Program-made: the position numbers and the translations under genes
DNA from: Colius striatus
Taxonomy: Eukaryota > Chordata > Aves > Coliiformes > Coliidae
Assembly (NCBI RefSeq): GCF_028858725.1
Contig: NC_084781.1
Coordinates: 2,054,513 to 2,118,512 of the forward strand
DNA: 64,000 nucleotides
Reading direction: 5' to 3'
Part shown: positions 44,701 through 54,959 of the stretch, piece by piece
Layout: the number at the start of each line of letters is the position of its first letter
Numbering within the stretch: the stretch's first letter is position 1
The notes under the pieces: generated by a model
The model's input: only the letters and a program-made list of their open reading frames with translations
Told to the model about the DNA's origin: nothing
Databases searched by the model: none

Positions 44701-47700
44701 CCAAATATCCCATCCCATCCCAATCCCTCAGTCCCTGCACCCCAGTGTCCCCCTTTTTCACTGCCAAGGGCTGGGATTATCCATGAGTGTTCTCTCCTGA
44801 ACATCCCCCCATCCCCATCCCATCCCAATCCCTCGCCCTCTGCACCCCAGTGTCCCCCTTTTTTGCTGCCCAAGGGCTGGGATTACCCATAACTAACCTC
44901 TCCTGAACATCCCATCCCACCCCATCCCATCCCTCACCCCCTGCACCCCAGTGTCTTCCTTTTTCACTGCTAAGGGCTGGGATTATCCATGTGTGTTCTC
45001 TCCTGAACACCCCCCATCCCATCCCATCCCATCCCCTCACCCCCTGCACCTCAGTGTCCCCCTTTTTTGCTGCCCAAGGGCTGGGATTACCCATGTCTGA
45101 CCTCTCCTGAACATCCCCCCATCCCATCCCATTCCATCCCCCCCTGCACCCCAGTGTTCCCCTTTTTTTCTGCCCAAAGGCTGGGATTACCCATGTCTGA
45201 CCTCTCCTGAACATCCCCCCATCCCATCCCATCCCATCACCCCCTACATCCCAAACCCCACCAGAGGAAGCAACAGGATCCCAGAGCAGCTCCCGGGGCA
45301 GGGGAGGAGGAGGGAGGAGGAAGATTATTCCCCGGCTTTGCCCTTAAGGCTCAGCTGGGAAATTAATCGGCTCAGGGTCCGTGCTGGGGTTTGCAGGGGA
45401 GGGAGAGGAGGGGAGAAGGATCATTCCCTGAGAGAGGGAGACACCATCCCTGCAGCTCCATCCCTGCAGCCCATCGATCCGTGTCCCCGCTTGGCCCCGT
45501 GGGGATGGCACGTGGGGAAGGGAGGCTGCTGCACTACCCCAACCCTTCCACTGTCATCTTAGGATTGGGGGCAAAAACTCCTTAGTTTGGGGAGTCTCTG
45601 AATACCCTCAGAGGGGGTTTAATTGGGGTTTTGTTTTGCCAGGGTGGGAAGAGGAAAACAAGGCACTAAGGGGGGGTATTTTTAGCCTCCTCCCAGCATC
45701 CGTTCGTTCCCCCCACGGTTTCCGGACGGAGCCTTGTAGCTCCAGGCAGGAAACTCTGCTCTGCCTGATAAAGTCTTCCCAGGAATGAAGGAAAAAAAAC
45801 CAAAACCCCTTAAATAATTAATAAAACCCCCAAATTTCCCTTCTCTGGTGAAAGAAACAAACACAAAAATCCTGACAGAAACTCATCGTTGGTGCTTAAA
45901 AATAGCCACTGAGAACATAAATCCCTCAATCCCAGCCAGGGGAGGGGGGGAAGGGGCTGGTGGGAGGGGGAAATGATGGATGGTCTTGCTCTGCTGAAGG
46001 ATGTTGAGGTGTTGGCATGGAAGAAAGTCTGAAGTTGTAGGAAGAAGAGGAATTGTGTCTGGGGAGGGGGGAGGGGATGATGAGGTGACATCCTCAAGCT
46101 AATTGTGTTTCAATCGGGATGATGGGTGAGGAAAGAGGATCTGTGGAGTAATTCCATTGTGGGTTCTGTAATCATTTCAGGGAGGGGAGAATATGCCCTG
46201 TGATAATGAGAAATAGATGCCTTTTTTGGGTAATAATGATGTTGGTAGTGGAGCTGTGCTGGTGAGAACAGGATTAGAGTGATGATGCTGTAATCGTACC
46301 AACAGCAATCGTCACCATCAGCAGCATCATATCAGAGCTCAGCCTCGTGCCCTTTGGAGGCTCAAATTTGTCTGAGAGGAGGAATTTAGGGTGGAAAAAA
46401 CCCATCTATATTTTCCCTATGGGAAAAAACCCCCACCCTCTAAATTCATCTCTCAAAACACCTTTTATTTCCCCTCAGGGAAAAAAACCCTTTTAATCGA
46501 CCCTAAAAATCCCCTTAAATTTACCTTTTAAACCCCTTATTTATTGCTTTTCCTTGGGGAATAAATACTTTGAGTTTTACCTTTCAAAACACCCCTAAAT
46601 CCTTTTTTCCCCCCTCTGAAACAAACATTTTTTAAGTTTACCTGGAAAAATAACTTTACATTTGCCTTTAAAAAAAGCTTCCTCTATTTTTAATGTGAAA
46701 AAACCCACCCCACTTTGCTTTTAAATGTACTTCTAAAACCCCCTTTAAATTCACCTCTAAATTCACTTAATTCACCTCTTAATTTGCCTCTAAATTCATC
46801 TCTAAATTAACTTAATTCACCTCTAAATTCACCTCTAAATTCACCTCTAAATTCACCTCTTTAATTCACCTCTTTAATTCACCTCTTTAATTCACTTCTT
46901 AATTCACCATTTAAGGCAACTCTTAAGGCAACTCTTAAGGCAACTCTTAAGGCAACTCTTAAGGCAACTCTTAAGGCAACTCTTAAGGCAACTCTTAAGG
47001 CACCCCTAAAGTCACCCCTAAAGTCACCCCTAAAGTCACCCCTAAAGTCACCCCTAAAGTCACCTCTTTAATTCAACTCTTAATTCACCTCTTAAGGCAC
47101 CTCTAAATGCACCCCTAATGTCACCTCTAAAGTCACCTCTTTAATTCAACTCTTAAGGCACCTCTTAAGGCACCTCTAAATGCACCCCTAATGTCACCTC
47201 TAAAGTCACCTCTTTAATTCAACTCTTAAGGCACCTCTTTAATTCAACTCTTAATTCACCATTTAATCCAAATCTTAATTTACCATTTAATCCAACTCTT
47301 AATTCACCTCTAAAGTCACCTCTTTAATTCAACTCTTAATTCATCTCTAACTTCACCATTTAATCCAACTCTTAATTCACCTCTAAATGCAACTCTTAAT
47401 GCACCTCTAAAGTCACCTCTTAAAGTCACCTCTTTAATTGAACTCTTAATTCACCTCTAAAGTCAACTCTTAATTCACCCCAAAAATCGACTCTTAATTC
47501 ACCTCTAAAATCGACTCTAAAATCACCTCTAAATTTGCTTCAAGATGCCTTTAGTCCCTATGACAACCCCCCTCCCACCTTTACATTTACCTTTCCAACT
47601 TGCTTCCCTCTGGAACAAGCACCTTTGCAATCGTGTTCATGGTGTTACTACTCCTAAACCAGTTCATTAATGATGCAAATGACATCACCAGATGATGCCC

Positions 47701-50700
47701 CAGCTCCTCAACTTCCAAGCACCCCCATCAGGGAAACCCAGGTGGGTGTTTTGGTTATAATTGTGTGGAGTTTAAGGTAATTTCATTAAAGGGTGCAAAT
47801 GGCACCACTAAACAACCTCATGGTGCCTAAACCTCTGGGTAGCTCCATGAGATAGGAAAATCCAGGCTTTTCAGCATCGTTTTTAAGGCATAAAAGGGAA
47901 GTGGGGATTTGGGCTGAATGCTGAGGGTCCCTGGGGACTTCCAGCTACCAGCTGGGAGTTTCCCATGGTGAAAGCAACCCCATGAGGCTCAACTATGGCA
48001 AACCCATTGCAGGCTGAGCTCCCTGTGCTCTTGTTAACTCTGAAACCTAATGATGAAAAAGCCAACAGTGCTCAAGGGGTGCAGCTTTGCTCCCTCATCC
48101 CCATAGCAACGGGAGACCCCAGATCCATCATCTCCCCCCTTCCCCAGCACATCAAGGAGAGCTGGATGGATGCACACAGCTGGAGGCTTCTCCCTCCCCC
48201 CTCCAAAAAATCCCTTTTTATATGGCAGAATTCACCCCAAATTCCTCCCCTCAGCCAAATTTAACCCTCCAGAGAGGCAGGAGAGCTGGTGCTCAGGCAC
48301 AGCACCCGAGCCTTTTGGCATCAGCTCCAGCTTTAGCCACCTCACCACTGCAAAGCCTCTAATGCTTTAACCAGATCGAAAAAATTAAGCCTCTCCCAGT
48401 GATCATACAACTATGGGGGAGGGAGGAGGGGACACACACACACACACAGGGGGGACCTCAGGGACTTCCCAGCTGCTCTTTGGGCTGCAAACCTTTGATT
48501 TTTATCCAGCAGCCCTGAGCTAAACACCTGCCTGGGGGCTTTCCCTTTGCTCCAGCCCATCTGCTGGCATTCCATATGGAACAAACCCCCCCTACCTTTA
48601 GATTTACCTTTTAAAGCATCTTTTAAATGTACCTTGGGAAAAAAAAACCCACTTATATTTGTGTCTGCAGGGAAAAAATTACCTTTAAAGTGATCTTTTA
48701 TACTAATACTAATGAGAAATGATACTTTTATACTAATAATGAATAAAGGACTTTATATTTACCTTCCAAAATATCCTTATTGATTTTTTCCCTGTGAAAA
48801 CAAAAACTCTCTACATTTACCTCTCAGAATACCTTCAATTTTTTTCCCCTGGGGGGAAAAAAACCCTTTAATTTGACCTTAAAAAAATCCCTTTAAATTT
48901 ACCTTAAAAAACCTTCATTTCCCCCCGTTGTGGAATAAACACCTTGACATTTACCTTTCAAAATAGCCCTAAATCTTGTTTTTTCCCCTCTTGGAGTTTA
49001 TCTTGAAGAAACAACTTTCTATTTCTCTTTAGAAACAACTTTCCATTTCAAAACCCTGCTTTCTTTTTCCATGTGAGAAACCCCCCCTCTTCTAAAACCA
49101 CCTTTTTTATCCCTATGGCTAAAAAAACCACCTTTGAATTTACCTTTTAACATGATTTTTCCCCCATGGAGCAAATAGATTTCAATTTACCTTTAGAAAA
49201 ACCTTTGTTTCTTTGCCCACTAGGAATAAATACCTTTAAATTCACTTTTCAAACCCCTTTCATTATTTTTTCCCCCCTCATTGGGACACTTCATTCCCCT
49301 CCCACACCTTCATATTCATCCCCATTCCTATATTAAACACTCTGATCCAAACTGGCAGTGTTTCACCCCAAAAAAACCTTCCTTCCCAGCTCAAAGTGCA
49401 CTCTCCCAAAAGCCATCCCTTCCCTTATGGCCATGAACCCAGTGGGGAATTAAAGGCTGGAGGGGTTGGGCTCTGATGACCCAACTCGATGGGATTAAGC
49501 AGCCGGATTCATGTGAAACTCGACCCCAATTAAACCCCAAGAGACCAAATTTGGGGGTTTAAATCCACAGAATCGAGCCCCTAAAGAAAAACCCTCAGAA
49601 AAAGGTCGAGGGGGCACCTTTTTCTTGGTTTTTGGGGGGGGATTTTCATTTTTGCCTTCCCTTAACCCTGACTATTTATAACTGGACAGATAGGAGCTGC
49701 AGCAGCCCTTGGGAAAATCCACAGCGGCTTTTCTCACGACCCTGGGGTGGGGGGGGAGGATGAAGGAGAGGGAGAAGGGAGGGGTTGGGGGGGGTCATAA
49801 AATGTTGTGTCCTCTGGAGAGGCCAAATTTGGGAAGAGGGAAAAAAAAAAGAAGAGGCATTAAAGACCAATAAGTAAATAATGAGGAGTCCATGAGTTTG
49901 GTGGAGAAAGGAACACGCTGCAAGCGGCCCGGGAGATGGGATATGGGATGGGATTAAGGATGGGGTGGGATTGGGGATGGAATTAGGGATGGGATAGGAT
50001 TGTGGATGGGGACAGGATTGGGAATGGGGACAGGGCTGGGAATAGGGACAGCATTGGGAATAGGGACAGGGCTGCTGAACGTCACCATTTTGCTTTTCCC
50101 CACCACGATCCCTGTGGATCCCTCAGGATGTTGGGAAGCAAAATTAAAAGGAAATCTCCCTATTTTGGAGCTCCAAAGTGTCTTTTTTTAACGGCTTTTT
50201 TGTGCTCTCAGTCCCTGCAGTCTCCCCCAGACATTCTGAGGTGAGTTTTAGGGGGGGATCTGTCACTCCTGGGTGAATTAACACCGTGGGGATGTTGTGA
50301 AGGAGCATCCCGATGAGGATTTGGGGTCGAACAACCCTCGTGCCTCATCCCAACACCCTTTAAATTAACTTCTCATGGCAAAAAGAGAAAGAACCTTCAA
50401 GGAGAGGAACCCAGTGGCTGCAGGAGCAGGGACCCCCACCCAGCCTCTGTCCCGCCAGGGAGGAAACTCCAGTGCCATTGTTTTTGGGGCCATTTCCTTT
50501 CCCTAAAGGCCTCTCTCCCAGGAGCTGTTTCCCTTCAGAGCAAGATTTCCCCCTCCACGATGTGATGCAGGGGGGAGGAATGATTGTCTCCAACACATCG
50601 GGGTCCCCCGGAGTGGCTTTTGGTTTGGGGGTGCTGGAAAGTATCGTTTGTCCCAGGGAATGCAGAGAGTGGATTGAGTCCCCCCCCAAACCTGCTGGGG

Positions 50701-51347
50701 TGGGGGGACTGGAGGAAAAGAGGCTCATAGGTGCTGTGACCCCTTCCCACTCCTCCCAGGTCTCTCTAAACCTCCCTGAGGTCCTGTGCGAGGGTCCCCG
50801 ACTCTCCTGCATCCCACTGGATCCCGTTCGGGTTGATCTTCACCTCGCCCGGTGAATCCCTCTCCCTTCCCCTCGCCACCCAGCTTCTCCTGCGACTTGC
50901 CCCGTTCCCCTCCGCTGCTTGCCCATGTCCTACCCTCCGCATTTCGCTCCCCCCGGGCTCTTATCGATGCCCCCGGGTGGTCCCCGGTCCCCCCGCGCCT
51001 TGCCCGCTGTCTCCTCCGCTGCCCCAGCTCCTACCCGCTGCCCCCCTCCCGCTTTGCCCACCGTGCCCCGCTTCTCCTACGCTTCTCCCGGTGCCCTCCC
51101 CGATGCCCCCGGTGCTTTACCAACACCCTCCCCGGTCCCTTTCACCCTGCCCGACGGCGCTCCCGTGTTTCTCCCCCCGCCCCGACTCCAACCCAACAGC
51201 TCCGGCGCCTCCGGTGGGTTACCCCGTGCTTCTCCCTGTGCCCCCCGGTGCCGTGTCCCCTCCCCGGTGCCGTGTCCCCTCCCCGGCGCCCCCGCTCTCA
51301 CCCAGCAGAGCCGCCAGTGCCAGCGCCGCCGGCCGCAGCGCGCCCAT
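38736..51347 (-). CDS. ESAM: ESAM, endothelial cell-selective adhesion molecule
   Basis: Junctional adhesion protein of endothelium and platelets. Seven exons with matching phases: 51347-51302 (signal peptide [15 protein letters not shown]), 43837-43680 and 41596-41383 (V-type Ig, with LPAWYS and GQYMCTVNV), 41307-41152 and 40958-40836 (C2 Ig, NVTLSCAS...YVCVAEN), 40704-40566 (transmembrane [20 protein letters not shown], then basic RRKKR) and 39066-38736 (cytoplasmic tail). Total 388 residues (human 390). The tail keeps EDAIAP, DTISK, TLSSITS and the end [15 protein letters not shown], whose last residues are a class I PDZ ligand. As in human ESAM (from memory), the first Ig domain lacks the usual B-strand Cys. 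Intron 1 is 7.5 kb. Introns 1, 2 and 6 are packed with minisatellites. It is convergent with NRGN. Confidence 0.95.
39230..40515 (+). repeat. About 55-bp minisatellite with 329-bp higher-order repeat in ESAM intron 6
   Basis: Units combine a (CCT)n tract, 'gttaaccctgaaacctactg' and 'atgactggccagaggtgg'. A larger block (copies at 39621 and 39950, period 329 bp) includes GAAACCTTAAGGTTTC, a perfect 16-bp palindrome at 39974-39989. The array ends only about 50 bp from exon 6. Confidence 0.93.
41750..43530 (+). repeat. 1.8-kb minisatellite in ESAM intron 2
   Basis: Degenerate units of 'catggtcactaccccatggt' plus 'gggcaccatgagcacctccc'. From about 42960 a younger homogeneous 51-bp unit appears, containing 'atcaaggacatctaaccacc'. 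Because the unit is a multiple of 3, long Met/Ser/His/Trp frames open on both strands; these are not genes. The array is between exons 43680 and 41596. Confidence 0.95.
44400..45240 (+). repeat. (CCCAT)n satellite with higher-order unit in ESAM intron 1
   Basis: At least seven copies of a segment 'gtgtccccctttttt' plus 'gctgcccaagggctgggatt' plus 'acccatgtctgacctctcctgaac', each followed by a (CCCAT)n run of differing length (longest at 44425-44475 and 44565-44615). Partial copies begin near 44280. Confidence 0.95.
46735..47540 (+). repeat. About 12-18 bp AT-rich minisatellite in ESAM intron 1
   Basis: Variants of 'ttaattcacctctaaa', including exact runs of 'ggcaactcttaa' (46917-46998) and 'gtcacccctaaa' (47012-47060). 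This is an AT-rich island in an otherwise GC-rich region. Flanking 46400-46735 and 48590-49280 are A/T-rich homopolymer-laden sequence of similar composition (tttacctttaaa). Confidence 0.93.
48031..48056 (+). repeat. Isolated copy of the ESAM intron 6 repeat motif
   Basis: 'ttgttaactctgaaacctaatgatg'-like sequence matches the edge unit of the intron 6 array (40497-40520) with one substitution, about 7.5 kb away in intron 1. Confidence 0.6.
49925..50075 (+). repeat. Short GGGAT-type tandem repeat in ESAM intron 1
   Basis: Repeats of 'gggatgggattagggatggg' grading into 'aatagggacagggctggg'. Confidence 0.8.
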
Positions 51348-51620
51348 GGCCGGAGCCGGAGCCGCCGCAGCAGCAGGTGCCGAAGGGAGGGGAAAAGGAG
51401 GAGGGGAGGGGGGGGAGAGGGAGGAGAAACCGAGGGAGGGGCTTCCCTGCAGGTGGGAGTGGGGGTAGAGAGATGGAGGAGGAGCCTCCAAGCCCCCTCC
51501 TTCCTCCCCCGGGGGTCTCAGCCCCGGGCTGTATCATTTTGCACCCCGCAAGCCCCTCGCCGAGGTGATGACGAGCCACGCAGCAGCCACTCTGCGATCA
51601 GTAATTATCCGGTTATTATT
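51348..51620 (-). promoter_or_regulatory. ESAM: ESAM 5'UTR and promoter region
   Basis: Sequence upstream of the ESAM ATG (minus strand) is GC-rich, with C/T-rich tracts on the coding strand, and lacks CR1. An AT-rich block (gtaattatccggttattatt) near 51600 lies at its far end. The ATG at 51347 is within a favourable context (gccATGG). The transcription start is not determined. Confidence 0.4.
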
Positions 51621-52345
51621 CATTAATGAGAGTATTAGGGGGGTGGGATGTGGCACCTCAATGTCCTCAACTCCCCCCAGGAGACCCTTAACCTCCCCTC
51701 CCCTTCCCCTTCCCCGGGCGCATCCCTCCTGCCTTCGCACAAACGCCTTCATCCCTAACGGATTCCCTCTGAAACACCCCCCAGAAAGGCCAGTTTGGAT
51801 TCGGAGCTCCCGGGACCAACCCCTGGAAGCCTGGGCTTCCCCATCCCTTCGCACGCAGGGATTAAAGCGAAGGATGAGGAGGAGGAAGAATTAATCCTTC
51901 CTCGCCCTCGTCTCCCCGGTAAATCCAGCCCCAGCCGCCGGCAGCGACCCGGTCAGAGCCACTGGGACCTCACTTTCCCTCTGCCCATCCCATCCTCCCT
52001 CCTTCTCTCCCCGTGGGGCCGCTTTGAGGCAATCCCATCCTATTTTGGGGCGATTCACCCTCCTCTGAGTCACCCGTGTGTGTGTGTGTGTGTGTGTGTG
52101 AGCCCTCCTCCTCTTCCTCTCTCTACTACTCAAAGGCGATGCCAATCACGCAGATGAGCCATTATCTTGTCAAAGGTTTTGGGGAGGGAAACAAAAGCTC
52201 CCTCGGCTTAAATGCCGTTAATTCAAACATCCCACAGTCTAACGACCCGCTGGAAAGAAATATCCCAGGAGCAACCCCCCCTCCCTTCTCCCTCCTCGCT
52301 GAGGAAGAGAAACACGTGGCAAAGCTCGTCTGTGTTTGCTTTGAT
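51620..52345. other. Short intergenic spacer between MSANTD2 3' end and ESAM promoter
   Basis: Contains a (GT)n tract at about 52076-52099 and no recognised gene. VSIG2, a neighbour of ESAM in human, is not seen here or between NRGN and ESAM. Confidence 0.45.
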
Positions 52346-52351
52346 TTTATT
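52346..52351 (-). terminator. MSANTD2: Candidate poly(A) signal of MSANTD2
   Basis: Minus-strand AATAAA (plus strand tttatt), about 2.6 kb past the MSANTD2 stop. It would give a long 3'UTR that includes two tandem arrays. Confidence 0.4.
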
Positions 52352-52779
52352 GGACCGACACATTCATCGTATGTCACAACTTCACCGATCGATGAGCTTT
52401 AGATAAAAAAAAATCAAACTAAACCAACGAAACGGCCGGCACCAGCCAGCGAGATAATGGGGCCGAGAGAGTAACACGGCTGAAAAAGGCAGTAAATGCA
52501 TCCTCCACCCTCCCCCTTGTTCCACCCCTCCCACCCCTCCGACCCTGTGTCCCCTTCCCTCCCCAACCCCCCTCCCCATTCTCACAGCTTTGATTGTATC
52601 CATAAGCATGGGCTTGACCAAAATAATAATGATAAGAAGAGTATTTCCCAGCTGCCAGGTTATTGTCACAAAGAGGTTAACTAGAGCTTGGGGAAGGAAG
52701 AAATTAAGGGGGGGGAAATACCCCAGAAGGGTTCAAAAGCAAGTAAAAAAACAGCCTAAAACAAGACATTGAGAGGAAA

Positions 52780-53130
52780 AGAAGCAGGGTGAGGGGAGAG
52801 AACCAGAGGGAGGGGAGAGAAGAGTGAGAGGAGAGAAGAAAGAGGGAGGGGAGAGAAGAAAGAGGGAGAGGAGAGAAGTGAGGGGAGAGAAGAAAGAGTG
52901 AGGGGAGAGAAGAAAGAAGTGAGGGGAGAGAAGAAAGAAGTGAGGGGAGAGAAGAAAGAAGTGAGGGGAGAGAAGAAAGAAGTGAGGGGAGAGAAGAAAG
53001 AAGTGAGGGGAGAGAAGAAAGAAGTGAGGGGAGAGAAGAAAGGAAGTGAGGGGACAGAAGAAAGAAGTGAGGGGACAGAAGAAAGAAGTGAGGGGACAGA
53101 AGAAAGAAGTGAGGGGAGAGAACAGAAAAA
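52780..53130 (+). repeat. 18-bp purine minisatellite (AGAAAGAAGTGAGGGGAG)n
   Basis: About 18 copies, the central ones exact, with small variants (ggggacag) at the right end. The plus strand is almost all purine. It lies within the inferred MSANTD2 3'UTR. Confidence 0.95.
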
Positions 53131-53574
53131 AAAGAGAACCAGGATGAGAGAGAGTAGAGAAAAAAAGAACCAAGATAAGAGAGAGAAAAGAGGGGAAAAA
53201 AAGCCCAAGAGGAAAAAAAAAAACCCAGAGAAAACTAGAAAGATAAAGAAAAAGAAGCAATTAAAAGAGAAAAGAAACACAAAATAAAACCCAAAGAAAA
53301 ATAAAACAAAACTAAAAAGAAACAGAATAAAACCAAACCTGAAAGAAATAGAAAACAGAGGAAAGGAAAAAAATCCAGGAAGCAAACAGGAGAAAGAAAA
53401 TCCAGGAAAGAAAACCAAAGAGAGAATCCAAGAGAGAATCCAAATGTCAGAGGGGAAAGGAAAAGAGACCAGAAAAGGAGAAAAAAAAGAGGTGGAAGGG
53501 AAAAAAGGAAGCAGAAAAGTAAAAAAAGTTGCTTCAGAAAAGGAGAAAATGAAAAGACAAAATTGACAGGAAAA

Positions 53575-54240
53575 AGGAAAGTACAAGGGAAATAAACCCA
53601 AACATAAGGGAAATAAACCCAAAGAATAAGGGAAGTAAACCCCAAAGTACAAGGGAAACAAACCCAAATATAAGGGAAACAAACCCAAATATAAGGGAAA
53701 CAAACCCAAATACAAGGGAAACAAACCCAAATATAAGGGAAACAAACCCAAATACAAGGGAAATAAACCCAAATATAAGGGAAACAAACCCAAATATAAG
53801 GGAAATAAACCCAAATATAAGGGAAACAAACCCAAATATAAGGGAAACAAACCCAAAATACAAGGGAAATAAACCCAAAATACAAGGGAAATAAGCCCAA
53901 ATATAAGGGAAATGAGCCCAAAGTATAAGGGAAACAAACCCAAAGGACAAGGGAAACAAACCCAAAGGACAAGGGAAATAATCCTCAAGTACAAGGGAAA
54001 TAAGCCCAAGTACAAGGGAAATAAGCCCCAAAGTACAAGGGAAACAAACCCCAAATACAAGGGAAATAAACCCAAAGTACAAGGGAAACAAATCCCAAAT
54101 ACAAGGGAAATAAACCCAAAGTACAAAGGAAATAAGCCCAAAGTACAAGGGAAATAAACCCAAAATACAAGGGAAATAAACCCCAAAGGACAAGGGAAAT
54201 AAACCCAAAGGAGAAGGGAAACAAACCCCAAAGAAACCCC
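53575..54240 (+). repeat. 21-bp minisatellite in the inferred MSANTD2 3'UTR
   Basis: About 30 copies of 'gggaaacaaacccaaatataa' with variants (acaag, aataaaccc). The minus (MSANTD2-sense) strand stays open through most of it, as a Leu-Gly-Leu-Phe-Pro-Leu-Tyr heptad, and on into the 18-bp array. Confidence 0.95.
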
Positions 54241-54959
54241 AATAACCCCAAATAAAATTCCCCCCAAGTATAAAAAAAACCTGAAAAGGAACCAGGAACA
54301 ACCCCCATGAAAAGAACAGGCAAGAGACAAATAAAAAGCCTCCCCCAAGGCCAGGAATTCTCTTTGTGTCACCAAATCAACATACCCCAGCCACCCCCCA
54401 CCCCAAAGCAGATATGGCAACGCTACTTGGAAAGTGGAATTACATCACAGAACCCAAAGTCTCTTGGTGCAGGCAACACTGTTTGGAGAGAGAGAGAGAG
54501 AGAGGAGAGAGACCACTGGATGGGTGTGATAAAAAGTGTCTAAATTATATACAAGAGTTCTCTACAACCCCGTGTCCTTCCATGGGGCTTCCACCTTGAA
54601 CTCGTCGTTGTCTATTGCTTAGTTATCCGGACTTAACACTGAAGAGACGTACAAAGGAGACACTGTGGAAGAAAAATGCCCTCCCCACCCCCTCGAAGAG
54701 AAGAAAACCCTTTGGTGGGTGAAAACACCTTCTCCCCCTTGTGGAATGTACCTCCAGTGCCGCGGGGCCGGGCGGCTCCTCACCTCCTGCGGCCGGGCGG
54801 GAGCCGCTTGCGCCCCCCTCGGGGTGGAGGGAAGGTTCCTCCCCACTTTGAGCCTCCAAAGTCTGGGATTTGTGAGATGGCAGAGAAAAAAACAACAACC
54901 CCCAACCCCAAACTAACAGAAAAAGTGGGGCAGCAAGCCCTGAAATCCTTGTGAAGGGC

